Assembly (NCBI GenBank): GCA_037157565.1
Contig: JAZHRO010000026.1
Span: 33,656,501-33,720,500 of the forward strand
Source of the DNA: Thalassia testudinum
Lineage: Eukaryota > Streptophyta > Magnoliopsida > Alismatales > Hydrocharitaceae
Direction of reading: 5' to 3'
DNA length: 64,000 nucleotides
Of this stretch, positions 1 through 11,544 are shown piece by piece (positions within the stretch are counted from its first letter, which is position 1; every line of letters begins with the position of its first letter). A model generated the notes under the pieces. It ran no database searches. It worked only from the letters and a program-made list of their open reading frames with translations, and was not told the origin of the DNA. The position numbers were made by a program, and so were the translations under genes.

Positions 1-200
1 CTTGTTGTCTGGACGTCCAATCAGAGTCAAGAGGGATTCTAGGTTCTGTCTTGGCTATTCTGCAGAAATTGGACATCTGACCAAGTGTCTGGACATCCAA
101 TAACTCTGTAGAAGTGGGTTTAGGGTGTGCGGGGGTTGGCTAAGGGTTCTGGACATCCTATAATTCATCTGGACGTCCAGATAAAGGTTGGAATTAGGGC
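1..200. repeat. Cluster of GGACGTCC-type palindromes in element A
   Basis: The 10-mer TGGACGTCCA and one- or two-base variants (TGGACATCCA, TGGACATCTG) occur about five times near 8, 70, 92, 150 and 169. The same cluster lies in element B at 11545-11790, so it belongs to the element and is not a local accident. The GACGTC core matches the C-box bound by plant bZIP factors; any regulatory role is inference. Confidence 0.7.
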
Positions 201-3200
201 TTTAAGGTTTCCTAAGGTGCGGTGACCTAATCTAAGGGTTGCTAAGGCTTGGGGAAGTTCTAGGCTATCCTAGGAATATGATGGACCTAAGCTCTTCACA
301 TTTTACTACTTTATTCCTACTTAATAAAGTATCATACCTTAACTCCCTTACATTATTATATACTACATCTAATCTAAGTCTTCTGTTCCAGCTCTGCTGC
401 AACACCCATTATTCCTGATCTAGCTTCAGATCCAGCTTATTACCTGTAATTGACATAATGCACTTATCAACACATTATAGCATTATTTCATACATAGCTA
501 AAGGAAAGCAGTGAAGATGCAGATAATGCTTATGCATGCATGAATTACCCTAGTTTATGCTAAGTCCTAGCCTAATTTAGGTCAATTAAGACCTATGATT
601 GTTGTGCAATCAAAAATTGGTCGAGGAGTGGTCAAATAAGTGGAGTTTTGTAGAACAAACACCTTAATCGAAAGCGTAGTTGATCCAACCAGGTGCTTGT
701 TCAGATCAACAGGCTGATGATGTAGCCCAAACCCATTTAGTCTGGTGGGTTGATGGATGTGGATCAAGAGATGCGGTGCCTACTAGTTGCTTTGCAACTC
801 AGAAGGATGTGGAAATGAAAATCCAATGTTTGACTGATTCGATTTAGCTGGTCAGAGTAGGGATCCGCAAATACAAAAGAGTCTGTGGAGGATGTATGAA
901 CCCTACAAGAGTGATCAGAGAAGGATGGGATGTGATTAGTAGTCTGATCAAAGTTCGAAACCCGATTAAAAGATGGAGAATCATATGCAACTAAATCATC
1001 AAAAGGAGAGTCAGAGTAGAAGTTGATTCTGGTTGCGGGTCGGGGTTGGGTTAGGATTTGAGAAGGTTCTGTCTGTGCTGTGGAAGAGGTGGTCTCTTTC
1101 AAATCATTGACTTCAGTGTCAGAATCAAAGGACAGGTTGTAGTTGCTGAGGTCATAAACAAGTTTGGAGTCATTAGGAAACAACAGTTTTCCGACATCAG
1201 AGTAAGATTCTAAATCGTCAGAGAACTTACGAAGATCATGTTCTAAACTTGATTCCAGATCAGAGGTTCCACCACAGAAAGAGTCAAGATAAGTAGAATC
1301 AACAACCTGACTTGGATCTATCCTAGTTTTAGATTCTGAGCTTAAAAAGGTATCCTTATTAGGCATGGGTCAGGTTCTTGGCTCCTAAGATAGATCCAAT
1401 CAAGTCCCAACTCTTCCAACTCCTCGATTTCTGTATCGTAAATTGGCGTGACTTCCGAAAAATTGATCTGTGTCTCAAAGGAAGTTGGAGAGGTGTATTT
1501 ATCAAAACAGGCCCAGAATCGTAATTCAAATTCAAAATCTGACTTTCAAAATTTTGGGCCTCATGATTATCCCAAGTAGGCTCGAATCCAGATTCTAGGT
1601 TAAGGGTAAAGATTGGATCACTAGAATCTAAGCTGGACTCTACAGGGATGTTAGAATCATTCTCGAGAATCACCTTAACAATATAAGGCTCAGGATTTAC
1701 ATTCCCGAGAATTCTATTTTGGGCTCATTATTACATGTGTCGAGGAAATCTAAGCTTGGTGAACCAGGCTCTTGATTTTCTAGGGCTGGCTCGAAATCGG
1801 GAACACCTGCAATTGGATCCTTGCCACCCTCATTAAGATCAGGAATGTCAATTGCTATGAAATTTGAATCTGAATTCATTTGAGTTGGGGGTCCACTATA
1901 ACCTTGATTCTTGAACTCAAGATTTGAGAAATGTTGATCTTTAGTGTTGCTCCAAGGTGTCTCATTATCCTTTGACGGGTATTTTTGATTAATGCCTTCA
2001 TATAATGCATCCAGTGCTATACCACGTGCTTCCATGAGATCTTGGTGTTTCTCTAAAAGTATGGGGTTTGACCAATATTGTAAATACTCATTGTCATGTA
2101 ATGTTCTCAATTTAAAATATTCTCATAAGAGATCATCCCGGGTTGAACCATGTATCATTTGGAACAAAATCATCTGAGCATGGTTAAAAATGAATTTTGA
2201 TGTGTCATTAACCTGAATCTCCCTAAATGGATTTTGATGTAAACATGTTTACACTACTTAAGATGTCTATTTATGCATGTTCTTAAGCATAGGATTGCAT
2301 TGCATATTATAAATATTGCATAACATGCATCATCTTGCATTTAGATTAGTTTAAATAAAATGGAGGTTAATTGTCTCCTTTAATGTTCATGGACAGGGCA
2401 AACTTTTTATCGGGGCCTTGGATCGAAGATCCAACCGTACAGATGTGATCAGGGCGACGATTGGAGCTCAACGACTCCAAAATCGCCCTAATCAGGCATT
2501 TGTAGCATCAGATAGAGACCAGGGAACCTTAGAAGATCAAGGGCCAAGATGGTGTGAATCTGCACTTCAAACGACAAATCTGACTGCACGGATGGATTCA
2601 GATCAATGATCGCAGCCTAACGGTGTGAAAATCGACTCAATCCAACAACCGTGGCACCATCTACATCATCCAGAAGATGGACGGCCAAGATGGCGCCACG
2701 TGGTGCCATCTTAGCCGCCCAATCGGCCACTGCACTCGCCGCACCATCTCTTCTTCGTCACTTCTCCGCTATTGGATGCGCATCCAACGGCTGTGGATGC
2801 GCATGCCTGAATTTGTCTCCGTGACACAAGAGCCTCCGTAGGGCAGCGGGTGGAGGCCTTATCACGAGCGGGCGACGCGTGTTCGAGCCTGCGTGAGCAG
2901 CATTTGAGGCATGGGTGAGTGGGCTTCGCGACCGCTCGATCACGATCGAGCAGCTGCAGGTGCTCAATCCGTTCCACGCTCTATCGCACGCCCGCACGTG
3001 ACGCGGGATCACATGTGGGTGGGCGCACAGAGGAGGCAGGCGGAGGCACGAGATAAGCCGTTCGATTGTGAGATCAACTGAACGTGAACGCGTGTTACAC
3101 GTGCGAGCAGGCGAGCGGGCGCGCGCGCTCCGCCACACGTCACCCATGATGGGGCTTTAGCGACGGTTTTATCCATCACTAAAGACCCCTTATTTAATGT

Positions 3201-3241
3201 TTTGAGATTTAAAAGACCAATTTGCCCTCATTCCTTGCAAC

Positions 3242-3248
3242 TATAAAA
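3242..3248 (+). promoter_or_regulatory. TATA box of the solo LTR
   Basis: TATAAAA followed by GGAGACC and a C/T-rich leader (TCCCTTCCTTCTC), the usual layout of a plant LTR promoter. It fixes the plus orientation of the solo LTR. Confidence 0.6.
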
Positions 3249-3670
3249 GGAGACCTCCTCCACATGAAATTCTCATCCCTTCCTTCTCTTCTCTCACTCT
3301 CCAAAGCTCAAGAGAAGTTTGTCCCACACTCGGGATGCTTCTCGCGAGATAAAGTCAAATTTTTGTCCCCCTTTCGGAAGCGGATCCCACGATGACGACG
3401 ATGTGCTGCCCCGTTCCCGTTCTTCTCGCTTCGTCCTCCTTCGTCTTGCTCCGTCCTCCTTTGTCCAGGCGTCGTCCCGTCCGGCTTGTGTTCCAAGCGA
3501 CCGTCGAGGAGGATATCTCTCTCCCCATTCTTTTTACTGCTTTCTAGAATAGATTTACTGCTTTCTAGTATAATCATTTTCCCACTTTCTAGTCGTAATA
3601 TTTAGTGTAATGAACAATGCTTTCGATAATGAATCCCATGTTCATTCTACATCTCTTTTTTATTTTTGTT

Positions 3671-3728
3671 TGCAATATTCTCTCTCTCTCTCATTCTTTC
3701 TCTCTCTCTCATTCTTTCTCTCTCTCTT
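3671..3728 (+). repeat. (TC)n microsatellite
   Basis: Interrupted TCTCTC runs with two copies of a CATTCTTTC spacer, inside the R/U5 part of the solo LTR. Confidence 0.8.
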
Positions 3729-4224
3729 TTATTTAGTGTAAATAGATAGATGGTTTCTAGTCAATTAAATTACTTCGTGACAAATAAATTAAACGCGTAT
3801 TTTTAAATCAAACGTCCGCCTCCCTGAGTTTGACCTGGGATTTCCATTCCGGTGTAAATTTTATCTGTTGAACACGAGTTCTTTGCTTTCAAACTACAAC
3901 GACAGGTTTTCAAAACCAAACACGTTAGCGTAGCAACCCGTGCATTCAACAGATTTGAGGATCTAGAATACTCTTCATGATGTTTGTAAGCACCCTCAAT
4001 CATTTTGTCTTTGATGGTCATTAGGACACAGGTTTCCTAATCACTTTTCCTAACATGTCAGGTTGCATTTTTTAATCAGGTGATGGAATCAAGATGTAGA
4101 GTCAAACTCAAGTTAGCTTAAAGTTGATCTGATTAGATAGAGATTCCCAAGAAGATCTAATGAGGACTCTTAAGTTAAAAATCAAATGACCCTCCTATGT
4201 ATGTGCTCTATTGAAAAGATGAGG

Positions 4225-4440
4225 AACTGGATGTTATTTGGACCCAATCAAGGCACTCAAAGATTTTTGGATGACTAAGGAAATTTCGAGGTGGATGATA
4301 CCTTTGAATCAGAAATCCGCACACCTGAGAAATACCTAGGCAGCCAGGAAGGGAGAGTCCCACAAAAACCCCTACACGGTAGAGCGTCCCCATGGGTTAT
4401 AAGGTTTCCCCCACTCAACCTTCCTTGTCACTGCAGTTCC
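4225..4440 (-). other. Conserved leader block (copy in A)
   Basis: About 210 bases nearly identical in order to 9360-9570 in B and 14305-14520 in C. Landmarks on the plus strand are GACCCAATCAAGGCA, TTTTTGGATGAC, GGGAGAGTCCCACAAA, AGAGCGTCCCC and GGTTTCCCCCAC. It lies between the primer site and the first reading frame and has no conserved open frame. Retention in gag-less A and B suggests a cis-acting RNA element such as a packaging or dimerisation signal; that role is inferred. Confidence 0.55.
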
Positions 4441-5265
4441 AAGTAGACCAGAATGTACAGACTTAAGACCTTAAGTCTACCAATTTTATTCCTAACTTTG
4501 TGCCTTGGATTTCTCTTGATTAGAAGTTGATTTGACTTGTGACCTAATTTGGAGGTTGGTTGGCCCATAAAGTAGACCAACTTCACCTGACATGCCCTAA
4601 AGATGGTAGAATAAAATCTAGCTCAAGACCCATAAATCACCCTGAATTGACTCTCAGGGTCAATTCTAGAGTTCAAGTGAATCTTAGAGCCTGATTTTTA
4701 GGGTTCTTCTTAATTAGATCTTTTCAAACAGGGGCTTGGGTAGCACACAAATGCGGGAGGGTTAATTTCCTTTAATGCAAGCAAATCTGAACTAACACTT
4801 CAAAACCCTAGAGTAGAAACCCTAGTTGGCTTTATTTCAAGTCCAATTAAATCTCAAGATGTACACCTTGGACTTCAAACAAGAAGGTGAGTAGTCCAAG
4901 ATGCTCAAAATTTAAGCGTAATCCTTAATAGGCACAGGAGCTTAGGGTAGGGAGTTTCTAATCAGAATCGTCTCAAGCTTTCAATCAGATATGAAAATTT
5001 TTCGTAAATTAGGAAACTTGCCTTTTAACTGATGATTTACTAAGAAATTAAGGCAGGTGAATCCTAATTTGATTGTTTCCTTTTTATCTTCACAAGATTA
5101 GGAGGTTGATTGGAGAAGAACAAAAATTACCTGCCCCGGGAGTGGCTGTTTTGCACGAAAGATCTCTGCGTGATGTACCTCGCAAAATCACAAGAAAACA
5201 TATAGGGCAAGTAGTTCTCAGATATAATCAAATAAAGCAAAGAATAGAGGTGAATTGCACGTTGC

Positions 5266-5283
5266 TCCCCAGCAACGGCGCCA
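5266..5283 (-). other. Primer-binding site of element A
   Basis: Read on the minus strand this is TGGCGCCGTTGCTGGGGA, complementary to the 3' end of plant tRNA-Asp but for one base. It starts three bases from the LTR end (TTT spacer), as in Athila-type elements. Confidence 0.85.
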
Positions 5284-5286
5284 AAA

Positions 5287-5903
5287 TGTTGAGGCACAAA
5301 TTTGTCTTTGTTTAAGATATGCACTGTAGTATAGGATAAATGCACTCAAACAAATAAATTTATAACTCGAATATCTAACAATGAAGTCTAAGGTCGAACA
5401 TAAGGAGCAAATATTGTAATTCACGTGCTAATCAAGATGAATTTATAAATGAGCACAGGAATTTAATTACAATAATGATATTCAATGAATAACCTCTACT
5501 CAAAATTGATGTTCAATGCATAACATGAGTATATCATGAGTTTAAGAGGATAAAAAGATATCTAAGATAAAATAATGGTGAATTGAATCACCAATTATTA
5601 GTTTAGACACATATATATCAATTACTCAAATAATGCTACAATATTTTCAACCACACAACTTAGGTACTTAAATGTTCCAACAGTACCAGCATCAAACCCA
5701 AATCAAACGTCGAGCAAGTGTATTAGAGGACTTAACTGTCACCTGCTACAGTGTCTTCTTCTTTCTTCTTCAAGCACGACACTTCTTCTCTTCTGTCATG
5801 CTTCTTCTCCTCTCCTTATCTTTTCTTTCCTTCTCAGCACACAAGGGACATTCACGGCTAAGTGTTCAACCAACCCTCAAGAGAACAAAACCCTCCCCTT
5901 CTC
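5287..5903 (-). mobile_element. Truncated 5' LTR of element A (U5/R part)
   Basis: Ends on the minus strand in CCTCAACA next to the primer site. It aligns with the end of the B LTR (about 7990-8505) and the C LTR (15257-15830). The match stops near AACAAAACCCTCCCC, and from about 5904 the sequence becomes the start of the B LTR in the opposite orientation. U3 and the promoter are therefore missing. Confidence 0.75.
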
Positions 5904-8505
5904 ATCAACAGCCATATCTAGCTTTTATTATCCATAATCAACAAATAAATGCTCTTACATAACTGTTAGAGGACCATAATTCATTGCATATACTTTCTGA
6001 GAGATAAACATGAAAATAGGGGTAAATTCACAGTTTTAACATAATATCTTAATTGTAGAACAACCGTGGGTTTTCCTAGGGGTTTATTAAAGGTTAAATG
6101 ATCATAAATGCCTAACAAGAGGGTCCGTGCAGATAGAAACGGGTTTTCACGTGTTACGAGAATTAAATGACATCTGAAATCCTAAAAACAGACCCGCTTA
6201 ATTCACTGAGGTTCTGGTCAAGATAAAATTCACCTAAACCTTCTATAAATCATAGAAAAATATTTGATAAGGTTTCGTATCTTTGATTTGACCATCAGAG
6301 CCCATTTTGACTTAAAATAGTCTCAAACAGACAATTGCCCTAATTTGGATTTTCGCATAAATTATCCAGTCAACCTTGGTCAAAACCTAAATTCGACTTC
6401 ACTATTAGATTCATTGGGTCCAAATTAGGTTTGTACCAAAATTTGGGCCCAATTAGAGATCACCTTGACCTAATTTACATTTCAGTATTGTCTGACTCTT
6501 TTCCCTCACACATATGCCCCTAACTTTCAAAATAATTGCAAATGGGTCCCTAATTTTAACATCATTCTTTGCAAACAGGTCCCCACGCTATTTTTGGAAG
6601 GTCAGACCTTCACCATCGAGTTTCGAGTGAGGATTTCTCGCTAATTCTCAATCAAACACTCCCAAAATTGAAAGGGAGTTTCTCTGAGGAATTCCCTTTC
6701 AAATGAGACCATCCACAAATCCTAACTTGGTCCCAAATCCTCATGTAAACCTTTCAAAGATTCGCATGTCCTACTTGCGTGAAAATCGTGGAGTTGCAAG
6801 CTTGGTTTCAAAGCTTGAAATCCCTCCCCATGGCCTATAAATGGACCTATATTGCACATTGCTTCTCCTTAGCAAAACTTGGCCTCAGAAATCCCCTCTT
6901 CCTCCTTCAGCCATCTTCAAAGTTTGCTCCGACGACCTCCTCTGTTCACCCTCATCCGGCCATCCAACCATCAAATTGGATGGCCCATATCCTTCCTCTC
7001 TTCCTTATGATCCTCTCCAGCCAAAGAAAGGATGCCTCCTTGCCCCGTTTGTTGTCGCCGTCCTTTCGCCTTCATCTCCTTCTCTGGCTCCAGTCAACCA
7101 CAAGTCAACCACAACCGGAGCATCCCCACCTCAATTCTCTCCTCTTAGCTCCGCTTTCTCTTCCTTTGTCCCTTTACTACACTTCCCCCTCACCTACACT
7201 TCCAAACAACCATGCTACTGCCCCTGACGCCCTCACCTTCATTCGCTTCGGCCAAGCTCCGGCAAGGTCGAGAGCTCACTACACGCCACCAAACACACCC
7301 GCTCCACCTCCAAAGCTCCGTTGTACTCCCTCCATCAAAAGCCCTCTCCTATTTGCTCCATCGCTCGCCCTAGATCCCTACCGAACAACCCATCGTCCAC
7401 ACCACCTTCTCACCTCCATTCGGACACCATACACCCTCACACGGCACACCATCACCACCCACACATTCGTTGTGGTCCAACGATACTTTTGAATGCTTTT
7501 CATTGGGTGTGTTCTTGCTTTTCGGATTTCGCCCTTAGCTGCCATTAATGAAGGAGCTCCAAGCAAGCTTGGAGCCATGTTCTTACGATGCAAGCTTAGG
7601 TTGCCTCTCCAGGAGGCACAGAACTGCTCCAGGAAGACTTCCAGGTCTTTGACGTGAAGAGATAGCAGCTGTCCCTGCCTCAATTAACCACACCATCCAC
7701 ATGTCGTTGTTGCCCGAACGTGAGGAAGAGATGTAGGAACATAGTCCCACATCGTAGAGGGAGGTGCACTCAGCCACGCATAAAAGCAAAAAGTGCTAAG
7801 GCCTTGTTGGCTCAAGCACATGGGGGTGAGGTCCCCCTCACGTGCCTCCTCGCGCCTCACACCTCGCCCATGCACACATGCATGCGGGTCTGGCCAAACC
7901 CGATTACTCGGATTTGTTTACTTGCTTATATACTTGGGTTTAAGAGAGAAAGAAAGGGAAAGGAGGAAGGAAAAGAGAGTGCGGGGGAAGGGGGGTTTTG
8001 CTCTCTGAAGAGTGTCCCTATGCGACACTTAGCCGTAGCAGAGATTGATTCCCCTAAGCTGTGAAGGAGAAGAGGTTCTGAAGAAGAAGAGAAGGCTTGT
8101 GCTTGTCTTCTGTTAAGACATCTGATTTGGGTTGGTGATAGTACTGTTGGAACATTTAAGTACCTAACTGGCACAGTTGAGGATACCGTAGCATTATTTG
8201 AGTAATTTGATGAAGTGGGATGTATGCTTAACAATCTAAAAAATTGGTAATTTAAATCACCATTATTTTGATTTCCTTTTTGCTTCACAACTCTATGAGC
8301 TACAATTATTTCTCATTTATATATTTTTGAGTAATTGATTCCTTGAATGTCATTATTGTGTTTCATGTCTTGTGCTCATTTATGTACTAATTGAGATTAG
8401 TGCATAAATTGCAATACTTGCTCCCTATGTTTGACCTCAGACTTCAATTCAAGTAATAAATTATATTTGTTGAACACTTTAATCTCCTGAAAAGCCCTGT
8501 CAACA
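5904..8505 (+). mobile_element. 5' LTR of element B
   Basis: About 2.6 kb. U3 (5904-6830) aligns in reverse with C (17950 to 17010) and D (19452 to 18520); shared landmarks include AAATGCTCNTACATAACNG near the start and GACCCGCTTAATTCACTGAGG. A TATA box lies at 6836, followed by a C-rich R/U5 region; the end is CTGTCAACA beside the primer site. About 20 terminal bases seen in D (TGTTGATGATAACG) are missing at the junction with A. Proline/serine-rich open frames inside (such as 6779-7492) reflect base composition, not genes. Confidence 0.8.
6836..6842 (+). promoter_or_regulatory. TATA box of the B LTR
   Basis: TATAAAT within GGCCTATAAATGGACC. TATA boxes lie at the matching place in the C LTR (17005-17011, minus) and D LTR (18504-18510, minus), supporting a U3 promoter. 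Confidence 0.6.
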
Positions 8506-8508
8506 TTT

Positions 8509-8526
8509 TGGCACCATTACCGGAGA
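8509..8526 (+). other. Primer-binding site of element B
   Basis: TGGCACCATTACCGGAGA, three bases (TTT) after the LTR end. It is a diverged form of the tRNA-Asp-complementary site seen intact in A; the differences are mostly G-to-A or C-to-T changes, as in decayed methylated DNA. Confidence 0.75.
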
Positions 8527-9359
8527 GCAACGCTCAATTCACCGCTATTCTTTACTTTATCGGATTATATATGAGCACTAACTTGCCCTGTTTGATTTCT
8601 TGTGATTTTGTGAGGTACTTCACAAGGCGATCTTCTATACAAAACAACCACTCCTGGGGCAGGTAATTTCTGATTCTTCCCTAATCAACTTCCTAATCTT
8701 GGGAAGATAAAAAGGAAACAATCAATTAGGATTCATTTGCCTTATTTTCATAGTAATTTTCATTTAAAGGCAAGGTTTCCTGATTTGCAAAAAATTTTCA
8801 TATCTGATTGAAAGCTTGAGACGATTCTGATTAGAAACTCCCTACCTTAAGCTCCTGTGCCTATTAAGGATTATGCTTAAATTCTGAGCATCTTGGACTA
8901 CTCACCTTCTTATTTGAAGTCCAAGGTGTACATCTTGAGACTTAATTGGACTTGAAATAGAGCCAACTAAGGTTTCAACATTAGGATTTTGAAGTGTTAG
9001 TTCACATTTGCTTGCATAAAAGGAAACATACCTTCCCACATTTGTGTGCTACCTAAGCCCCAATTTGGAAAGATCTGATCAAGTAGAATCCTAAAATCAG
9101 GCTCTAATTCACTTGAACTTAAAATCTTGGACCTAATAACCTAAGAGTCAATTCAGGGTGATTTCTAGGTCTTGACCTAGATTTCATTCTGTCATCTTTA
9201 GGGCAGGTCAGGTGAAGTTGGTCTACATTGTGGGCCAACCAATCTCCAAATTAGGTCACAAGTCAAATTAACTTCTAATCAGGTGAAATTCAAGGCACAA
9301 ATTGGGACTTAAAATTGGTAGACTTAAGGTCACAAGTTCGTACATTCTGGTCTATTTGG

Positions 9360-9570
9360 AACCGCAGTGACAAGGAAAGTCGGGTGGGGGAAACCCTATA
9401 ACCTGTGGGGACGCTCTACCGTGTAGGGGTCTTTGCAAGACTCTCCCTTCCTGGTTGCCCAGGTATTTCTCGGGTGTGAGGATTTTTGATTTAGAGGTAC
9501 CATCCGCCTCGAAATTGCCTTAGTCATCCAAAAATCTTTGAGTGCCTTGATTGGGTCCAAATAACATCCA
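9360..9570 (+). other. Conserved leader block (copy in B)
   Basis: Inverted counterpart of 4225-4440 and 14305-14520. In element orientation it reads GTGACAAGGAAAGT, GTGGGGGAAACCCT, GGGACGCTCTACC, AGACTCTCCCTTCC and ends near TTGATTGGGTCC. It lies upstream of the acidic frame. Confidence 0.55.
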
Positions 9571-9778
9571 GTCCCTCATCTATTCTTTAGAACACACACA
9601 CAGGAAGGTTCTTGGGTTTTTAACCTAAGAGGCCTCATTAGATTTGCAACGGGATTTCTGATCTGATTAGATCACTTCAATTTGAGCCTGAGTTTGATTC
9701 TAAATCTTGATTCCACCACCTGATCAGAAAATGTAGCCTGACAATTTAGGAAGACCATTCAGGAACCCTGAATCCCAA

Positions 9779-11125
9779 ATGTCCATGAGAGATAGAATGA
9801 TTGAGGATGACCTGAAATTTTATGGAGTTGATGACAAAACCTCAAATCTAGCCGGCACAATTCAGGTTAATATCCCAGAAACAACATCCTTTATTGCAAA
9901 TTATGCTTAATTAATATTGACACAAATAACAAATGGATTAACCTAGGATATTCTCATGACAAGCAGGATATATTGAATTAGAGAAATTACATAACTTTGA
10001 ATATCTCCAATGTCTAATAAATCCTGAACTTTGGGAAAGACACCAAGATGACCTTGAGAAACAGGAAGAGATGATAAAATTGTTGAAACAGATTATCGAT
10101 AAAAATACCCATATATTCCCAAAGCATTTAGCGAAACATCTTGGAATAAGATTGAGAATCAATTTGATTTCCCAAATCCTAGGTTTGAGAATCAAGGTTG
10201 TTGTGGATCCCCAACCCAGATGGAATATGATCCAACTTATGTACTAACTGATATGCCTGATCTTGAGTTGGGTTGGGAAGATCTAATTGCTGGTGTTCCT
10301 GATCTTGAGCCAGCCCTAGAGATATGAGAACTTGGTTCGCCTAACTTTGAATTCCCAGACACCTGCAATGATGAGCTTAAAACAGAACTCCTCGAGAATG
10401 TAAATCTCAAGCCTTATCCCGTTAAGGTAATTCTCGAGGATGATTTTGATATCCCAATAGAGCCCAGTCTAGATTTTAGTGATCCAATCCCTATCCTTAA
10501 CCTAGAATCTGGATTCGAGCCTATTTGGGATAATTATGAGGCCTCATGTGATGAGACTCAGATTTTAGAGTTGAACTAAGATTTTGAGCCTATGTTTGAT
10601 GACTACACCTCTCCAGACTCCTCCACGATACAGATCAATTTGTCGAAAATCACACCAATTTACGACATAGAAATCGAGGAGCTAGAAGAGTTGGGATTCG
10701 ATTAGGTCTCTCCTAGGAGCCCAAAACCCAAGCCCATGCCTAATAAGGACACCGCTTTGAGTTCGAATTCTGAGTTTAGGTTAGATCCAAGTCAGGTTGT
10801 TGCTTCTCCATATCTTGACTTACCCCGTGGTGGAACTTCTAATCTGGAATCAAGTTCAAAACACGATCTTCGCAAGTTCTCCGACGATTTCAAATCTTAC
10901 TTTGATTTCGGAGAACCTTTGTTCCTTAACGACTACGAGCCAATCTACGACCTCAGTATCTATGATCCATTCTTTGACTCTAACTCTGAGGTCCTTGATC
11001 CCAAGATCATTGATTCAAAATTAGGTTCCATTGAGTTGGAATCATTTCGTAATGATCTTCAGGATTCAGAAACAACAAATACCGAGAGTGTCTATGATTG
11101 CGTAGCAATCATAGGTCTTAATTGA
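9779..11125 (+). pseudogene. Conserved acidic reading frame of element B (function unknown)
   Basis: The start ATG at 9779 (MSMRDRMIE) matches the A copy in position and sequence, and the end at 11125 (IIGLN) matches too. It is broken by stops near 9908, 10326, 10577 and 10703 and by at least one frameshift around 10140. The longest clean piece is 10736-11125 (129 codons, from MPNKDT). The middle section reads ELEKLHNFEYLQ, then a Lys/Glu-rich helical stretch, then GVPDLEPALE and LNLESGFEPIWD. The composition is acidic, with many Asp, Glu, Ser, Pro and Tyr residues. It lacks about 370 bases present in A. It is not gag, protease, RT, RNase H or integrase by any motif I can see; a diverged structural or env-like protein cannot be excluded. 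Confidence 0.7.
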
Positions 11126-11544
11126 CCTAAATTAGGCTAGGACTTAGCATAAATTAGGGTAATTCATGCATGCATAAGCATTATCTGCATCTTTACTGCT
11201 TCCTTTAGCTATGCATGAAATAATGTTATAATGTGCTGATTAAGTGCATTATGTTGATTGCAGGCAATAAGCTGGTCAGGAGCTGGATCTGGAGTAGGAT
11301 CTGAAGCTGGATCAGGAATAATGGGTGTTGCAGCAGAGCTGGAGCAGAAGGCCTAGATTAGATGTATGAATAATGATGTAAGGGAGTTAAGGTTTGCTAT
11401 TCTATTAAGTAGGAATAAAGCAGTAAAATGTGAAGAGCTTAGGTCCATCTTAGCCCTAGGATAGCCTAGAGACTTTCCCAAGCCTTAACTACCCTTAAAT
11501 TAGGTCACAACACCCTAGGAAGGCCCAAAACCCTAGTACCAACC

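Larger units (their letters stand above)
2235..3951 (+). mobile_element. Solo LTR inserted in element A (target duplication GATTT)
   Basis: A 1717-bp segment starting TGATGTAAAC and ending GCATTCAACA, flanked by GATTT at 2230-2234 and 3952-3956. It interrupts the acidic frame of A between parts that are contiguous in B, so it is an insertion. No PBS, gag or pol is present, which fits LTR-LTR recombination. A TATA box at 3242, a pyrimidine-rich run and a U5-like stretch around 3800-3850 orient it on the plus strand. Its U3 is rich in inverted repeats: the 16-base palindrome TGTAAACATGTTTACA at 2238, arms at 2446-2494, a near-perfect palindrome at 2683-2716 and a hairpin at 3154-3192. Confidence 0.85.
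582..4021 (-). pseudogene. Conserved acidic reading frame of element A, interrupted (function unknown)
   Basis: Begins at the ATG at 4021 with MTIKDKMIE, matching MSMRDRMIE at the start of the B copy. It is split after SSNL by the solo LTR at 2235-3951, resumes near 2130 and ends at 582 with IIGLN. Open pieces lie at 1697-2110, 1359-1673, 764-1366 and 582-767, separated by stops and frameshifts. Shared motifs with B in order are PTQM, GVPDFEPALE, LNLESGFEPTWD, MPNKDT, DPSQVV, DLRKFSDD and IIGLN. The product is rich in Asp, Glu and Ser, with no zinc knuckle, protease or RT motif. It occupies the gag position after the leader. A keeps an internal segment of roughly 370 bases absent from B, so A is nearer full length (about 570 codons). 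I do not recognise the family. Confidence 0.7.
1..5903 (-). mobile_element. Element A: non-autonomous Athila-like LTR retrotransposon, cut off by the window start
   Basis: Read on the minus strand this is an LTR fragment (5903 to 5287), a tRNA-Asp-type primer site, a leader of about 1.2 kb, a decayed acidic reading frame and a 3' non-coding region running off the window at base 1. It aligns throughout with element B on the opposite strand and, in LTR and leader only, with element C. No gag, protease, reverse transcriptase or integrase is visible. The reading frame is split by a solo LTR at 2235-3951. The lack of pol and the leader shared with gag-bearing C suggest an element mobilised by proteins of an autonomous relative; that is inference. 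The true 3' end and 3' LTR are not in view. Confidence 0.75.

Noticed and set aside
6779..7492. 237-codon plus-strand open frame
   Set aside because: Inside the B LTR just around its TATA box; Pro/Ser/Leu-rich from C-rich DNA and not conserved in the C LTR.
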